Shown here: in pieces, positions 13,101-22,800 of the stretch | Layout of the letters: each line of letters begins with the position of its first letter | Position numbering within the stretch: the first letter of the stretch is position 1 | From: Pisaster brevispinus | Taxonomy: Eukaryota; Echinodermata; Asteroidea; Forcipulatida; Asteriidae | Assembly: GCA_023634235.1 (NCBI GenBank) | Contig: JAMKCF010000004.1 | Coordinates: 25,676,527-25,740,526 of the forward strand | Reading direction: 5' to 3' | Length of the DNA stretch: 64,000 bases | Program-made: the position numbers and the translations under genes | The notes under the pieces: model-generated | Told to the model about the DNA's origin: nothing | The model's database searches: none | The model's input: only the letters and a program-made list of their open reading frames with translations

Positions 13101-14358
13101 GTCGCCGACTCAACTAGAGTGGAATATGAAGCTGTGGTGGCCGCACTGTGAAGCTCTGATAGCATTTATTATGGTGTATCGGGAAACCAAGGAGGAGAGA
13201 TTCCTCGATATGTTTGAAAAAGTCTTTGATTATACGATATCTAGGGTGAGTGAGTCTAATAAAAAATGATAAAGCTGTTTCTTTATGAATCGTTCATTTA
13301 AAATAGTTTGTTGTCCTGGGATGGTTAAATTGGGAGACTTTGGCACTTAAGGTAGAAGCACAAATGCCAGTTGATACCATTGTTTATATCAGTCTGAGCT
13401 TACGCTTATTTCCAAAAATAATAGAAATTGTTGGATATCCTTAATTTTTATTTAACCCTTTGTATTGGATACAACACACTGCTACCGCATTACCTTAAAA
13501 TGACCTTTGTGAAACTGATAACTAGAAGTAAAGTTGGGAAATTTAGCTTTGAACTTATGTAACTTGAGGAAGTTTAATTTTCCTCATAGAAATCCCTTTA
13601 CTAAGGGAAAACTGCCTTGTCCTTACAACAACAAAGAATCAGGCCTGCCTTGACTCGCAGTCATTGTTTCTAGAATTTGTATCTACAATTTCTTGAAAAT
13701 AGTAGTAATTTACAGCATAAAATACATGGCGTCACACATAAATTTAATTTGATACAGGGCACTGTGTGTAGAAGATGAGAAAGAAATGTAAGTTTTTAGA
13801 TATTGGAGGAAAACCCCTAATAGGGGAAACCCACGCAGTCTTGTAGGGATTGAAAAACCCTTGAATCCATATGCAAGGCTTCTTGAACCAGGGTTCACAG
13901 AGGTCAAAGGCAGCTGGAAGAAACCACAGAGCCAACCTGGATGCCCCAAGTTTGTAATGCTTGCAATTATTCTTGATTCTTGCTGTATTTGATTGCAGTT
14001 CGTTGACCCCGATCATGGTGAGTGGTTTGGGTATCTCAGTCAAGAAGGAAAAGTCACCCATGACTTCAAAGGTGGACCCTACAAAGGTATGGAATAACGG
14101 TAATAATGAACATGTTAGAAGGCACAGACAGGCACTCACGGCACTGATATCCACTCCTACCCACAAGTTACTCCCTAGTTACTTCCCAGTATTGGTATAA
14201 ATTGCCGACTTGAATTACTAACCACTTTCAACCAACCAAGCTTATATATCAAGGTCAAAAGTGATTCGTTTTTTGTTTTGTTTACAGGGTGTTACCACAT
14301 TCCCCGCTGCCTTCTCATGTGTACTCAGTTACTAAGGAAGATACTTAAAGGAGAGTGA
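4192..14358 (+). CDS. RENBP: N-acylglucosamine 2-epimerase (renin-binding protein), 9 coding exons
   Basis: Interconverts N-acetylglucosamine and N-acetylmannosamine in the cytosol, feeding or draining the sialic-acid pathway; the mammalian protein also binds renin. Coding exons: 4192-4301, 4863-4938, 5889-5964, 6748-6917, 7473-7697, 8815-8896, 12938-13245, 13999-14086, 14288-14358. All have GT/AG borders and compatible phases, giving 401 residues (the human protein is slightly longer). Family signatures are read directly: [12 protein letters not shown] near residue 37, KYCWLQG near 55, NIFSECFY near 115, [11 protein letters not shown] near 165, KELPG then NPGH near 245, [13 protein letters not shown] near 300, [13 protein letters not shown] near 355 and GCYHIPRC near 379. 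In my numbering NPGH places His at 248 and GCYH places Cys at 380 and His at 382, which are the positions reported as functional in mammalian epimerases. The start ATG aligns with the vertebrate N-terminus. No frameshift seen; intact. Confidence 0.95.
5125..5280 (+). mobile_element. Non-LTR retrotransposon (LINE) 3' fragment
   Basis: In RENBP intron 2 the plus strand encodes [17 protein letters not shown], then STIAQFK, a stop codon, and LKIHFF. This order (RSF..LWNSLP..S..SFK..LKTHLF) is typical of the C-terminal end of the reverse transcriptase ORF in CR1/L2/Jockey-like LINEs. The in-frame stop and lack of any upstream RT motif indicate a dead 5'-truncated copy. The T-rich sequence to about 5660 may be its 3' tail, which I cannot delimit. 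Confidence 0.6.
7111..7465. repeat. Dispersed ~300-bp repeat, copy 2 of 3 (RENBP intron 4)
   Basis: Aligns by eye with 3676-3975 over most of its length: AATTATTTCATGTGAAGTGCC, ATCAGTAAAAGTGTG, TTTGGTGTCCATTTGAAT, CCCAGAGATG, TTTTGCTGTTTTCTGCA, TTACATGTGACATT, AAAAATCAGCATTACAT. It contains about 50 bp extra in the middle. It ends just before the acceptor of RENBP exon 5. Confidence 0.6.
8265..8552. repeat. Foldback element related to the 68-bp satellite at 40790-41575
   Basis: The left end reads ATACAATCTAGTGAGGTTTG (about 8289-8308) and the right end, about 180 bp on, reads CAAACCTCACTAGATTGTAT (about 8502-8521): perfect inverted copies of 20 bases. The right end continues with CACCATGCAAAGTTTCAAAT, the same text as each unit of the NWD1-intron satellite. 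The interior ACTGATCAAAAC block also matches the foldback next to that satellite. It lies in RENBP intron 5. Confidence 0.7.
8925..9005. repeat. 27-bp tandem repeat, three units
   Basis: TGTGGC(A/G)GAAA starts at 8925, 8952 and 8979, exactly 27 bp apart, each followed by TACGACCC or TACAACT. It begins 28 bp after the donor of RENBP exon 6. Confidence 0.7.
9900..10203. repeat. Dispersed repeat family, copy 1 of 2 (RENBP intron 6)
   Basis: Begins near CTGTGAAAATTTAAACTCAA, contains a CCAAAACTACATTACTTC block and ends CTTTACCAAGTATGTTTTGA, TTTTTGGAGTAATTACCCAA and GGTATAC. The copy at 22085-22405 shares the start (CTGTGAAAATTTCATTTCAA) and the end (CTTACCAAATAAGTTTTTAT, AGTCATTACCCAACGTATAC). 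I recall this family from echinoderm genomes; that attribution is from memory. Confidence 0.55.
11095..12070. mobile_element. Foldback element with ~94-bp terminal inverted repeats
   Basis: The left arm (11095-11188) and right arm (11977-12070) are inverted copies with a few mismatches. Each arm contains internal palindromes built from TCCCAACTATAGTTGGGA plus the block CAACTTGAGTGTTAAAGTTG. A weaker extension (GTTGTT then CACATGTG-like) continues outside both arms. The roughly 790-bp interior has no transposase frame and includes a SINE-like segment at 11511-11815 and an ATT microsatellite near 11900. It sits in RENBP intron 6 and looks like a non-autonomous DNA transposon. Confidence 0.8.
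11511..11815 (+). repeat. SINE-like segment nested in the foldback element
   Basis: Contains CCTTCGGATGGGACGTAAAG followed by GGTCCCGTGTGTTATGTAAC and a GCACG..AAGAACCCAGT block, a text I recall as widespread in marine invertebrate SINE-like repeats. It ends with GCACCTTGTAAACCATTACA and AGGTGCTAT, a short palindromic tail that recurs at 40140-40180 (plus) and 44615-44650 (minus). Confidence 0.5.
12391..12414. repeat. CATGGAGGAA/TTCCTCCATG perfect hairpin, copy 2
   Basis: Ten-base perfect arms (CATGGAGGAA and TTCCTCCATG) around a 4-base TTTA loop, in RENBP intron 6. Same family as 1049-1072 and 23032-23067. Confidence 0.6.
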
Positions 14359-14407
14359 AGATTGATAACAGGACCCATCAGTCAATATCAAAGATGTCAA
14401 ACATTTA

Positions 14408-14655
14408 TGATAGCCACTGAATTAGATCATAAATGGAGCGATCCGTTTGCTCCAGCCCACCATACAAATGGTACTCATGTAGGACGGACACCTGTTTTTG
14501 GCCCCCTCGATAATGGAACCAGTGCACTGCCTGATAGCCACTGATTTAGCTCATGAATGGAGCGATCGATTAACTCCTGCCCACCATACCAATGGCACTC
14601 ATGTAGGATGGACATGTGTGATCTCAGCCCCTTGATCATCGAGCCAGCGCACTGC
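14408..14655. repeat. Direct duplication of ~124 bp just after the RENBP stop
   Basis: TGATAGCCACTGA begins at 14408 and again at 14532. Both copies continue with TGGAGCGATC, CCCACCATAC, ATGG.ACTCATGTAGGA and GCACTGC. The copies have diverged by substitutions and a few indels, so the duplication is not recent. It lies about 50 bp past the stop codon, in the presumed 3' UTR. Confidence 0.75.
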
Positions 14656-15756
14656 ACCACATTAAAAATGTGCAGCTGCAGCTTTTCCAATGTTGACAGC
14701 TGGTTTACAATTTGTTGTGGGACTTTTAAGGTGTGGGACTTCTGGGTATGCAGTTGCGGAATTAATTGGTTGATCTGATTTAGAGTCAGCCTATTCCTAA
14801 TGACTGTCATTATATTTAGTGGAAGACCTGCAGCCTCACTACCATTGAAAGCGTGCTGTATTGATCCCTCTTGTCACCAACCCCAGGAAGGGAGATACTG
14901 ACAAACTATGCTGTTTGGCTCTCAAACGTGACTGCAATGCGGGCATGTTCTTCAAAACTTTCAATCGTGTGTGTGGCGCTTATGGGTGCTTAGTGCACGC
15001 ATGTGTCAAAATGCAAGTACTTTGACGAGTTCCCACTTTTGTCGCATGCTTGAGTGTGCACAAAGAATGAATCGACAACAAGCCTATACTTACACCATTC
15101 CAGGGGTTGAGGGAGCGAGACACGCTGGGAAAAAATAGTGCGGCGAGATCGGTCACCCATGGGAACTACATTGGGAAGACCCGTACTATCAAATTCTCTT
15201 TATTTTTGACAATCAGGGTGGCTAAGTGCTACTTCACTGCCTTTCACATGTGTGTCCTGTTCATAAGTGTGACGTTATGTACCAGTGTGCTAGGTATTGC
15301 TCAGCTGCATCTTTGTATGATTCATATTTGAAATCATGACCAGAATTTTTTAATCCCCAAACTTGTGTGTGTTGGTCCCTTTTTGACCCAATTTTGTTTT
15401 TAACCCTTTCATATGTGTGTGTTTGCAATATAACTTAGATGGATAGGTTAAGCACCACCTGGGCAACTTGTCAGTATCATCTTTTGATCATAGTTTGCTA
15501 CTTGGTGGAGACAGGGAGGGTGGGGTTGGGGTCTTGAGAGTGCTTAGCCAAGGGGAGAGTCATTTGATAGGAAGCATGTGCAGTGTGCATCAGATAGAAC
15601 CCTGAAAGCTGAGTGAGTCGGACTACTTTATGGACGTGTGCGCCCATGTGACCTTGCTGGCATGTATGGCAAAGCAGTATGATGTGACACGCATTTAAAC
15701 ACGTCATTCTGATTGAGGAATAAAAATATGTAGAAAGAACATTGTGCGCCACCATT

Positions 15757-16095
15757 GTTACTATATAACCCTTGTGAAATGATTAAATTTTGCCATACAC
15801 GCGTCAAGTTATAATATTTTGGCATCATACATGTCAGATGATATCCTTTTGCCATAACGCACACCACCTGATATAATTTGTCCATATACCTGTGTCACAT
15901 TACATTGTATATCATTTTGGCATCAACATGTCACATGATACCATTTTGCCAAACCCATGCATTTCACGTTTATCATTTTGCCATCCCTCATGTCACGTGA
16001 CATTGTTTTGCCAAACACGCAAGTCATATGGTGTCATTTTGCCACACACAGGTGACGTGTTTTTTGCCTTGCACATGTGATATTCTTTTGCAACA
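15757..16095. repeat. Degenerate ~30-bp minisatellite
   Basis: About ten imperfect units of the form ATCATTTTGCCA, a few variable bases, CATGTCACATG. Unit length varies from about 25 to 35 bp. No coding potential. Confidence 0.65.
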
Positions 16096-17249
16096 CATGC
16101 GTGTCTCACAGTAAGACACGCCATGTCCAGTAGCGGGACAAAGAGCGCAGTCCAGCTCAGTGTTTTCTGGGTCCTTTTTCTAAGGCAGCCAGTAATCCAG
16201 TTTGTTATTAAGGGTGCTCATGAACTCTTCTGCATCCACCACTGCCTTGTCTTGAGGACACACTTGCTCTGTGTGATATAACATGTTCTTGTTGCTTTTG
16301 TCCGGTTAGCTTAGGAACAGTTTCCAAGACGCATATTCTTTACTGTTAATACAGTTGTTGTTATAAAGCAATTTAATTCTTGATTAATTTTTATTTTAGA
16401 TCTAGTCTTGGCCCAAGACGTCAATGGTCGATAGTGGGTTGTGTATGTGAGCTCGGAATAATTTTTAATAGCACGCCCTCTATGGCATGATTTAACCACT
16501 ATGACCAGATCTTACTGATGTCTCGGGAATCCTGCAGCATTTGGTTAACTTTTTTCCCCACCCTTTCCTGAAGAACCAATCAGCGCAATATCACAAAAAT
16601 AAATTTACATAAATTATTAGCAAACATGACCCCTGGGCACATAATAATCTATGTCAGTTTATCCCTTTTGGGAAAGAAAACACCCCAAAAAGTTAACCCA
16701 AAGCTGGGGTACTCCTAAGATGTTAGTGAGTGCGGGTTAAGTTTGTTAAATCATGCCATATGAGGGTACACTTATCTGAACTACTACAAGCATACATTCA
16801 CAATCCGTTATCGATCTCTGATGTCGTGGGCCAAGACTAATTCAGGTCATGACAGGTCTGAAAATTCAACCAATTTTTAACAAACGTTTTAAACAAACTT
16901 TGACAATTTAAGACCTTAATTTTTTTGTTGAAAACTGCCTCGTGTATTGACAGAGAAAAGTAAATGTTTTAGATTCCTCTTTTCTGTGTGTTTATTTTTT
17001 GGCTAATGTTATTTTCTTTAACTGAAATGAAAACAATTAAAAAATGTCCTTTTTTATGTGATTATATTCAAAGACTTTTGAAAGCGAGTGTTACTTTGCA
17101 TGTGTGTAACTGTCTTTCTGTTGCGGCTAGGACTTTAACAAAAAGGAACTCTTGGGCCATCAAAACTAGCTTTGGTATACATTCGAGGAAGAAAAAAAAA
17201 CGCATTCAAATGCACTGCCTTTCACATGTCCAGTCAATTCCAACTCCAA

Positions 17250-17255
17250 AATAAA
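17250..17255 (+). terminator. Candidate poly(A) signal for RENBP
   Basis: AATAAA on the plus strand, about 2.9 kb past the RENBP stop. Other AATAAA hexamers occur earlier (near 15720 and 16600), so usage is uncertain. It is listed because an opposed hexamer lies only about 40 bp away. Confidence 0.25.
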
Positions 17256-17292
17256 AGACCACTGTGAACAATCTCTTGAATTAGTTAAAATC

Positions 17293-17298
17293 TTTATT
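17293..17298 (-). terminator. Candidate poly(A) signal for TMPO
   Basis: TTTATT on the plus strand is AATAAA on the minus strand, about 2.5 kb beyond the TMPO stop codon. Alternatives exist closer to the gene, so this is only a candidate. Confidence 0.2.
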
Positions 17299-18060
17299 TT
17301 CAAAATCCCAAATTGCTTGTAATGTACAGTCTGTGGGAGATAAAAATATTAATTGTTCCTTTTCAAAAACGTTGCCCCGGGTGAATTTATTATTTAAAGC
17401 ATTTGTAGCATTTCATGAATGAAACGAATTTCACTATAACTTTCACTCCAAAAGAATTGCTAAAACTTGAGTAAAACAAAAAGTACTTGAGCTCGACTGC
17501 AAGAGAGAGTCACAGTATCGCATTAGACACAACTCCTCACACTATTTTAAAAGCATGACTAGTGCAGTCCTCAGTCCAACACCATTCAGTAACTCAATAC
17601 CCAAACTGCTGGACTCTAACTATGGTGGTGTACCTGATCCCATGTAAAGCATGATCAGTTTATCAGTGTACTCCTTAGTCCAACAGACTCAAACAAAGCA
17701 CGCAGGTGGATTTCAATAGGTTGGGGATGGTTAGGGCAAAAGACTGAGAAGTGGGGTGGGTCACAGAGAAACTGTCAAATATTTTCCATCGAAACATCAA
17801 CACCCTCTGAAACTTTCTGCCGTGTCATTCCAGTTACTATCATCATTGTTATATTCCTAATGTGATAAAACTGAGTTCCGTATGCCATGTGACAAAGGCA
17901 CTTTCTATAACAAAATCAACCCAAGTGAACAAGCAAACTAAATACAATTTTAAAGTTATGTAAATAATACATATTAAAAATTAATTGCTGTGCAAATTTA
18001 TCATATATTTAATTTGGTTGTAAGTGTCTACTGTGGATCTATATTTCAAATAGACACAGG

Positions 18061-18090
18061 CGGGGGTAGGCGGGGGTGGGGGGGGGGGGC
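18061..18090. repeat. G-rich tract with G-quadruplex potential
   Basis: Successive runs of at least five G separated by TA-, C- or T-containing spacers, ending in a run of about twelve G. A similar tract lies at 48164-48186 in an NWD1 intron. Confidence 0.6.
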
Positions 18091-18928
18091 AATACCCTTC
18101 TTTCCAATAGGTTTACCATTTTTTGACAATGACAGCAATTCGGATGCATGGTTTGTTCAGTTGGTTTCAGCTGGGAGTGGTTTCAGGAATGCATGCGACA
18201 AAATGTACCAGGGTTATGATACTGTACATGTCAGCGGTTTGGGAAGTTTTGAATAAATGTCTACTGTTAAATGCCTGTTAATACTGTAAATAGTTCACTC
18301 TATGATACACGTGTAGTCACCAGTCATGCAAAATTCCATGACATTGCTTAGTGAAAAATTAGGGCTTATGAGTTTTGCACTAATGTAAGCCATGTTCCAC
18401 AAGTTACAGAAGCATTTAGATTAATACATATTTGACTCAATGTGCCTATAAGGATTCCCAGTTTACACAGCTAGTATCCGCCCAGAAAAGAAAGTTTGTC
18501 AAAAATACACAGTGTCACTGTACAAAGTACCATTGGGCGAGAGCTCATTTGAGCTACCCAAGGCTATGGACTTTCTGCTATTATTTTCCAACCCGACTGA
18601 TGACCAACTCAACTCAACTCAAGACAATTCGGCGAGTGAGACAATTCAATGGTCGGATCCATTCAACCATAACAAATCGATGGTTGTCCTAAATTGACAA
18701 TTCAGACTACTTGACTTGTAGTTTACTTGAATCTCAAGATATTCATGGAGACTTTTGTTGATGATCCTTATAAGCAATTATAAGCCATGCTTCATATGCA
18801 AACATTGGATGGACAAGTCCCCAGTGCATTCCAGGTGCACTGAAGCTGTGCTTTACATGCAAATCTCAGGTGGATACCGAGGGGATGTGTTGCAGGCCAT
18901 ATTTGTATCCGGGGTTTGGCATGCAATG

Positions 18929-19067
18929 GGAGACTTTGGAACACTAGGTGGCAGCAGACATACCAGTAACTTTCCAATGTTTATGTAGCTCTGAGCATAC
19001 AAACATTTCCAAGAACAATGTATTTACCTGGTAAGTTTGCTGCCACCTAGTGTCCCCAAAAGTCTCC
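18929..19067. mobile_element. MITE-like palindromic element, copy 1 of 2
   Basis: Ends are inverted copies: GGAGACTTTGGAACACTAGG on the left and CCTAGTGTCCCCAAAAGTCTCC on the right, with TGGCAGCAGAC/GTTTGCTGCCA next inward. The interior (TTTATGTAG then CATTTCCAAGAACAATG) matches the copy at 39684-39840. At about 140 bp with no ORF it is a non-autonomous element. Confidence 0.8.
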
Positions 19068-19416
19068 AATTACTTGTACGTTAAAACCTATGTACACATG
19101 TTAAAGTATCTAAGCGCTAAAAGGGAAACATTGCAGAGTCTTAAATGCCATTGGTTTGAAGCATATTTCAATAAAAGTTAATCTCAAGTTGCAAATTTCT
19201 ATTTCAATATGTTTAAGTCGTTAACAAAATCATGACAATGGCATTTTCAACAATTCCTACTATGAAGGAATTTGGAAATCTAAGTCTTACAAGTTGAAAA
19301 TAAAAATTATACAAGAAAAATCTACAAGTTATTCAGTACATTAGAAATATAAGCTAATCAACACAAAGTAATCCAAGTTATGAATGTCTTCAAGTGAGAA
19401 GACCTAGTAAAGGGTA

Positions 19417-19610
19417 GGGCTCATTTCCATAGAGCTGCGTAAGCAGAAATTACTGCTTCATACAAAAATTCTGCTAAGCAAAAATGACCAGGATACCAGT
19501 CATGGATGGTACACGAGAAATGGTATTTTGGCTGGTATCCTTAATCTTGTAAGCATATTTTTTGTGCTTAGCTACTTTTTGTGCTTAAGCAGCTCTATGA
19601 AATGAGGCCC
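19417..19610. mobile_element. MITE-like palindromic element, TAAGCACAAAA family, copy 1
   Basis: The left end GGGCTCATTTCCATAGAGCTG pairs with the right end CAGCTCTATGAAATGAGGCCC. The interior is rich in GCTTA, TAAGC and TTTTGTGCTTA, with a CTGGTATCC/GGATACCAG inner pair. It has the same architecture as 33200-33391, 34360-34554 and the partial copy at 45430-45579. Confidence 0.7.
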
Positions 19611-19844
19611 ACTTCATACCTGATAGGTGCATCATCTGATACTTCTAGGACGTAACAAAGGCTAGTACCCCCAAGGCCGATTGTTATTGCCTTGTCGCCC
19701 CTTGAAATGTTCCAGATGATAAAATGATGTATCTCATGAAGGGGAAACTGACTTGCCCTTATAAGAATCATGTACTAGCATAAACCACCTAACTGTTGAT
19801 GATGTCTGCTGCACAAAGTCTGAAATGGAAACACAAGTTCTCAC

Positions 19845-22800
19845 TCATGTTAAGAGTGTTGGGTCGGTTTTGCTGGTCTCCATGTTATACCAGATGAGGA
19901 CCAGGAAAGTTGCGACGACAGCGAAGATGACAAGCTGCAACCAGATGGGTACTAGCGGCTTGCCTCTCTCCCCTGTCTTCTTACTAGATGTCTTTGTAAC
20001 TTCTTCTGTCTTCTCTGATGTCACAGCCTCAACTGGACTCTTTGGGATGTTACGTTGCCTGGTGGAGGAATCTCTGTCAATCAGTCGTGTCGTTTCGGAC
20101 CTGTAAGAGCTTCAAATCAAGGAACAAATAAGCATTCTTTCTTAATTTTCTTTTTTAAAAAGAGATGTTAAATTTGCATCGGGGATAAAGAGTATTATTT
20201 GTGTTTACCCATACAATTGTGAGTGTTAAGCACTGTATACTCAGCACTCCCCCAGTCCTTTCCCATCCTAGAGCAGATGTCTACAGCACATCAACATACT
20301 ACCTCACCATTGTGTGCATAACACATGGGACGTTTTGAGGGATCTTGGGAGAACGCAGCTATTGGAGGGTCAAATGTTTGTTTGTTGTTCTGCTTCAAAC
20401 AAACAAGAGATCTTCTCACCTTCTAATTATGCTCTCAACTTGTTCTACTGGTTGTTCTACCGGTTGCTCCTGTGGTTCTTCAGGTGTCACATCATCAGGG
20501 CCGTCCTCTGTTGAAGACAGAACAGACATTCCACTCAACCTCAAGAATAACTGTTTTCACAAAACAACTGACAATAGCTAAACATCTTCTCGAAAGTAGC
20601 TTCCATTTCCATTACTTAAAAAAAAGTACTTACTGCTGATTTATTATTATTTAAATGATTGTTAGGCTGTGCCCGAACTATTGGCTATGCCTTGATCATC
20701 ATGTTATTATGCATATAGCATAGGAGACCCATAGCAACACCCTTAGCAACAGCCGCAGCCGTCAACTCAGACACAGCCTTATCCTCTACATACCAATAAC
20801 ACCATCAACATCCGAGTCACTGTAGCCATTCTCCATTTCTTCTGGCGATTCCTCAGGTTCCTCTTGCTCCTCTTCCTTCTCTGGCTTGGTCAGCACATCG
20901 GCTAGTTTCCTCTCGTACACAGCGCGGGTAGATGCTACATTCACAAATTGATAAAAATCACCCATGATGGCCTAAAGTACAAGTACAATATACTAATCCT
21001 GCGAAAAAGTAAATCCAAATATTTCAATCTTTGCTGAGACCTGATAACATTTCCATTGTGTAACTTGATCCTTTTTTTATTTTCCCTAGTAGTATAAAAG
21101 TTGACGGGGGTATTTATTCATGAAACCAATTCCACAACCTTCTTTTGTTTGACAAAGCAGGGTTACTACTGCTCACACCTGCTTACGAGAGATTGATATT
21201 GTTTCCCATAGTTCTCATGGTCAAGGGGCTGGCCAAGTCACGGCTTCCATGCCAATTGTTTTGAAAGAGAACTACAAATCCTGGTGCCAAATATCATTAT
21301 GTTTGTTGTCTTTACTTGGTTCAGTCAGGGTTTCATTTTAAAAACCATTCAACAACAATATTCCTGAAATTAAATGTTGGCGCTCCGAAAACTATACCCA
21401 TGGCTGGTACTACAACATTTTCAGACAACCAGGATTGAACTGCTTTTAACTGACCTACGATTGGGCCTGCTTTGATTCCTCTGGACTGCAACTCCTTCCG
21501 TAAGTCTCCATCGGAGAGCTCCTCAACCTCAGCAAGACGATCCTCAAACAGCGTCTTGTCTAACTTCTTTGATGCTTTCCTCTATTTCAGGCAGAATTGA
21601 AAATGAGAACTTTATTTGGCATACACTAACGATACAATACGAGTAATTTTTTTAAATCTTTGACTTTTAATAGCCAGTTTGCTGTCAATGAAAAGACATC
21701 GTTTTGGTAAATGTGAACTGAAAAAAAAGAGGTAAGAAAACAAGTTCTAGTGTTCTGAGCATTGCTCTAACCATCTAAATATGAAACACCATGTCCTTGA
21801 TACACATTAAGTAAATAAAAACATAACCGATGAGTTTATATGCAAGAATTCTGCAAGGCTTTGCTTTGTAATAGTTAAAGAAATGTGTTGGCTTTTCAAA
21901 TACCACTTTCTATTACTGCGTTTTAAAACGTTTTACTTCCAGTAACTGGTTCTCTAAATACTAAAATAACAGAGTACTTTATGCCATGGCGGGTAGAAAT
22001 AGAAATAATGATTGTACCATAGTCCCTGCTTAATTGTATAGCTTTATTGTTGCAACCATTTTACTGTTTCAATCCTGTATAAATGTAGATATATACAACA
22101 AAACTAATCTGTGAAAATTTCATTTCAAAATGGTCCCGTTTTTGAGATATCCCCGAAAATTTTGAGCAAATATGTCCACACGCAGGAAAAATAATCCCTT
22201 ATAGGAATACACAATCTGAGAAACGTTACTGACAGTAACGTTTCTGAGATTACAATTTTTGGGATAAAAAGTGACATCTTTTTCCAGTACTTCGAAGTGA
22301 AAAGATTCTCAGACTACATTATACTATCCAAAGCTGCTGTACTTCTTACCAAATAAGTTTTTATTACTATTAATTTTCAGAGTCATTACCCAACGTATAC
22401 AGACCCTTCATGCTAGACAGGGGTCACACCATGGTGTCAATGGACAATAAGTAATACACAAGTGCTGTAACAGACTGTGCAAGTCTGGCGTGTATTCAAA
22501 CTTCCCGGACCATTGTGGGTCCAACCATTATGGAGTTTTACGTGGGCGAGATTTTGTTTTGTCAATTGTTGTATTTTAACATTAGTGTATGACCTTGAAA
22601 ATCATACATTGTTGGGAATGCAATCACGGACTAAGTAATAAAAAACACCAAAGTAAAATCACTTTTTAAGAACAAAAAACCCCAGAAAATTAAACTTGAC
22701 CTCAGCTTCCAGTTACTTGCAAAAAATTAAGAATTAGTGCCCACCGTTCATGAAACTTTTATGTAAACGCTTGTTTTGATCGTGATGATAATCGCTAAGC

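Larger units (their letters stand above)
14359..19844. other. Tail-to-tail spacer between RENBP and TMPO
   Basis: Probably mostly the two 3' UTRs plus repeats. I find no coding exon. Contents are a 124-bp duplication (14408-14655), a degenerate minisatellite (15757-16095), opposed poly(A) signals (17250 and 17298), a G-rich tract (18061-18090), and MITE-like elements at 18929-19067 and 19417-19610. The stretch 16100-17240 holds nothing I can name. Confidence 0.5.
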
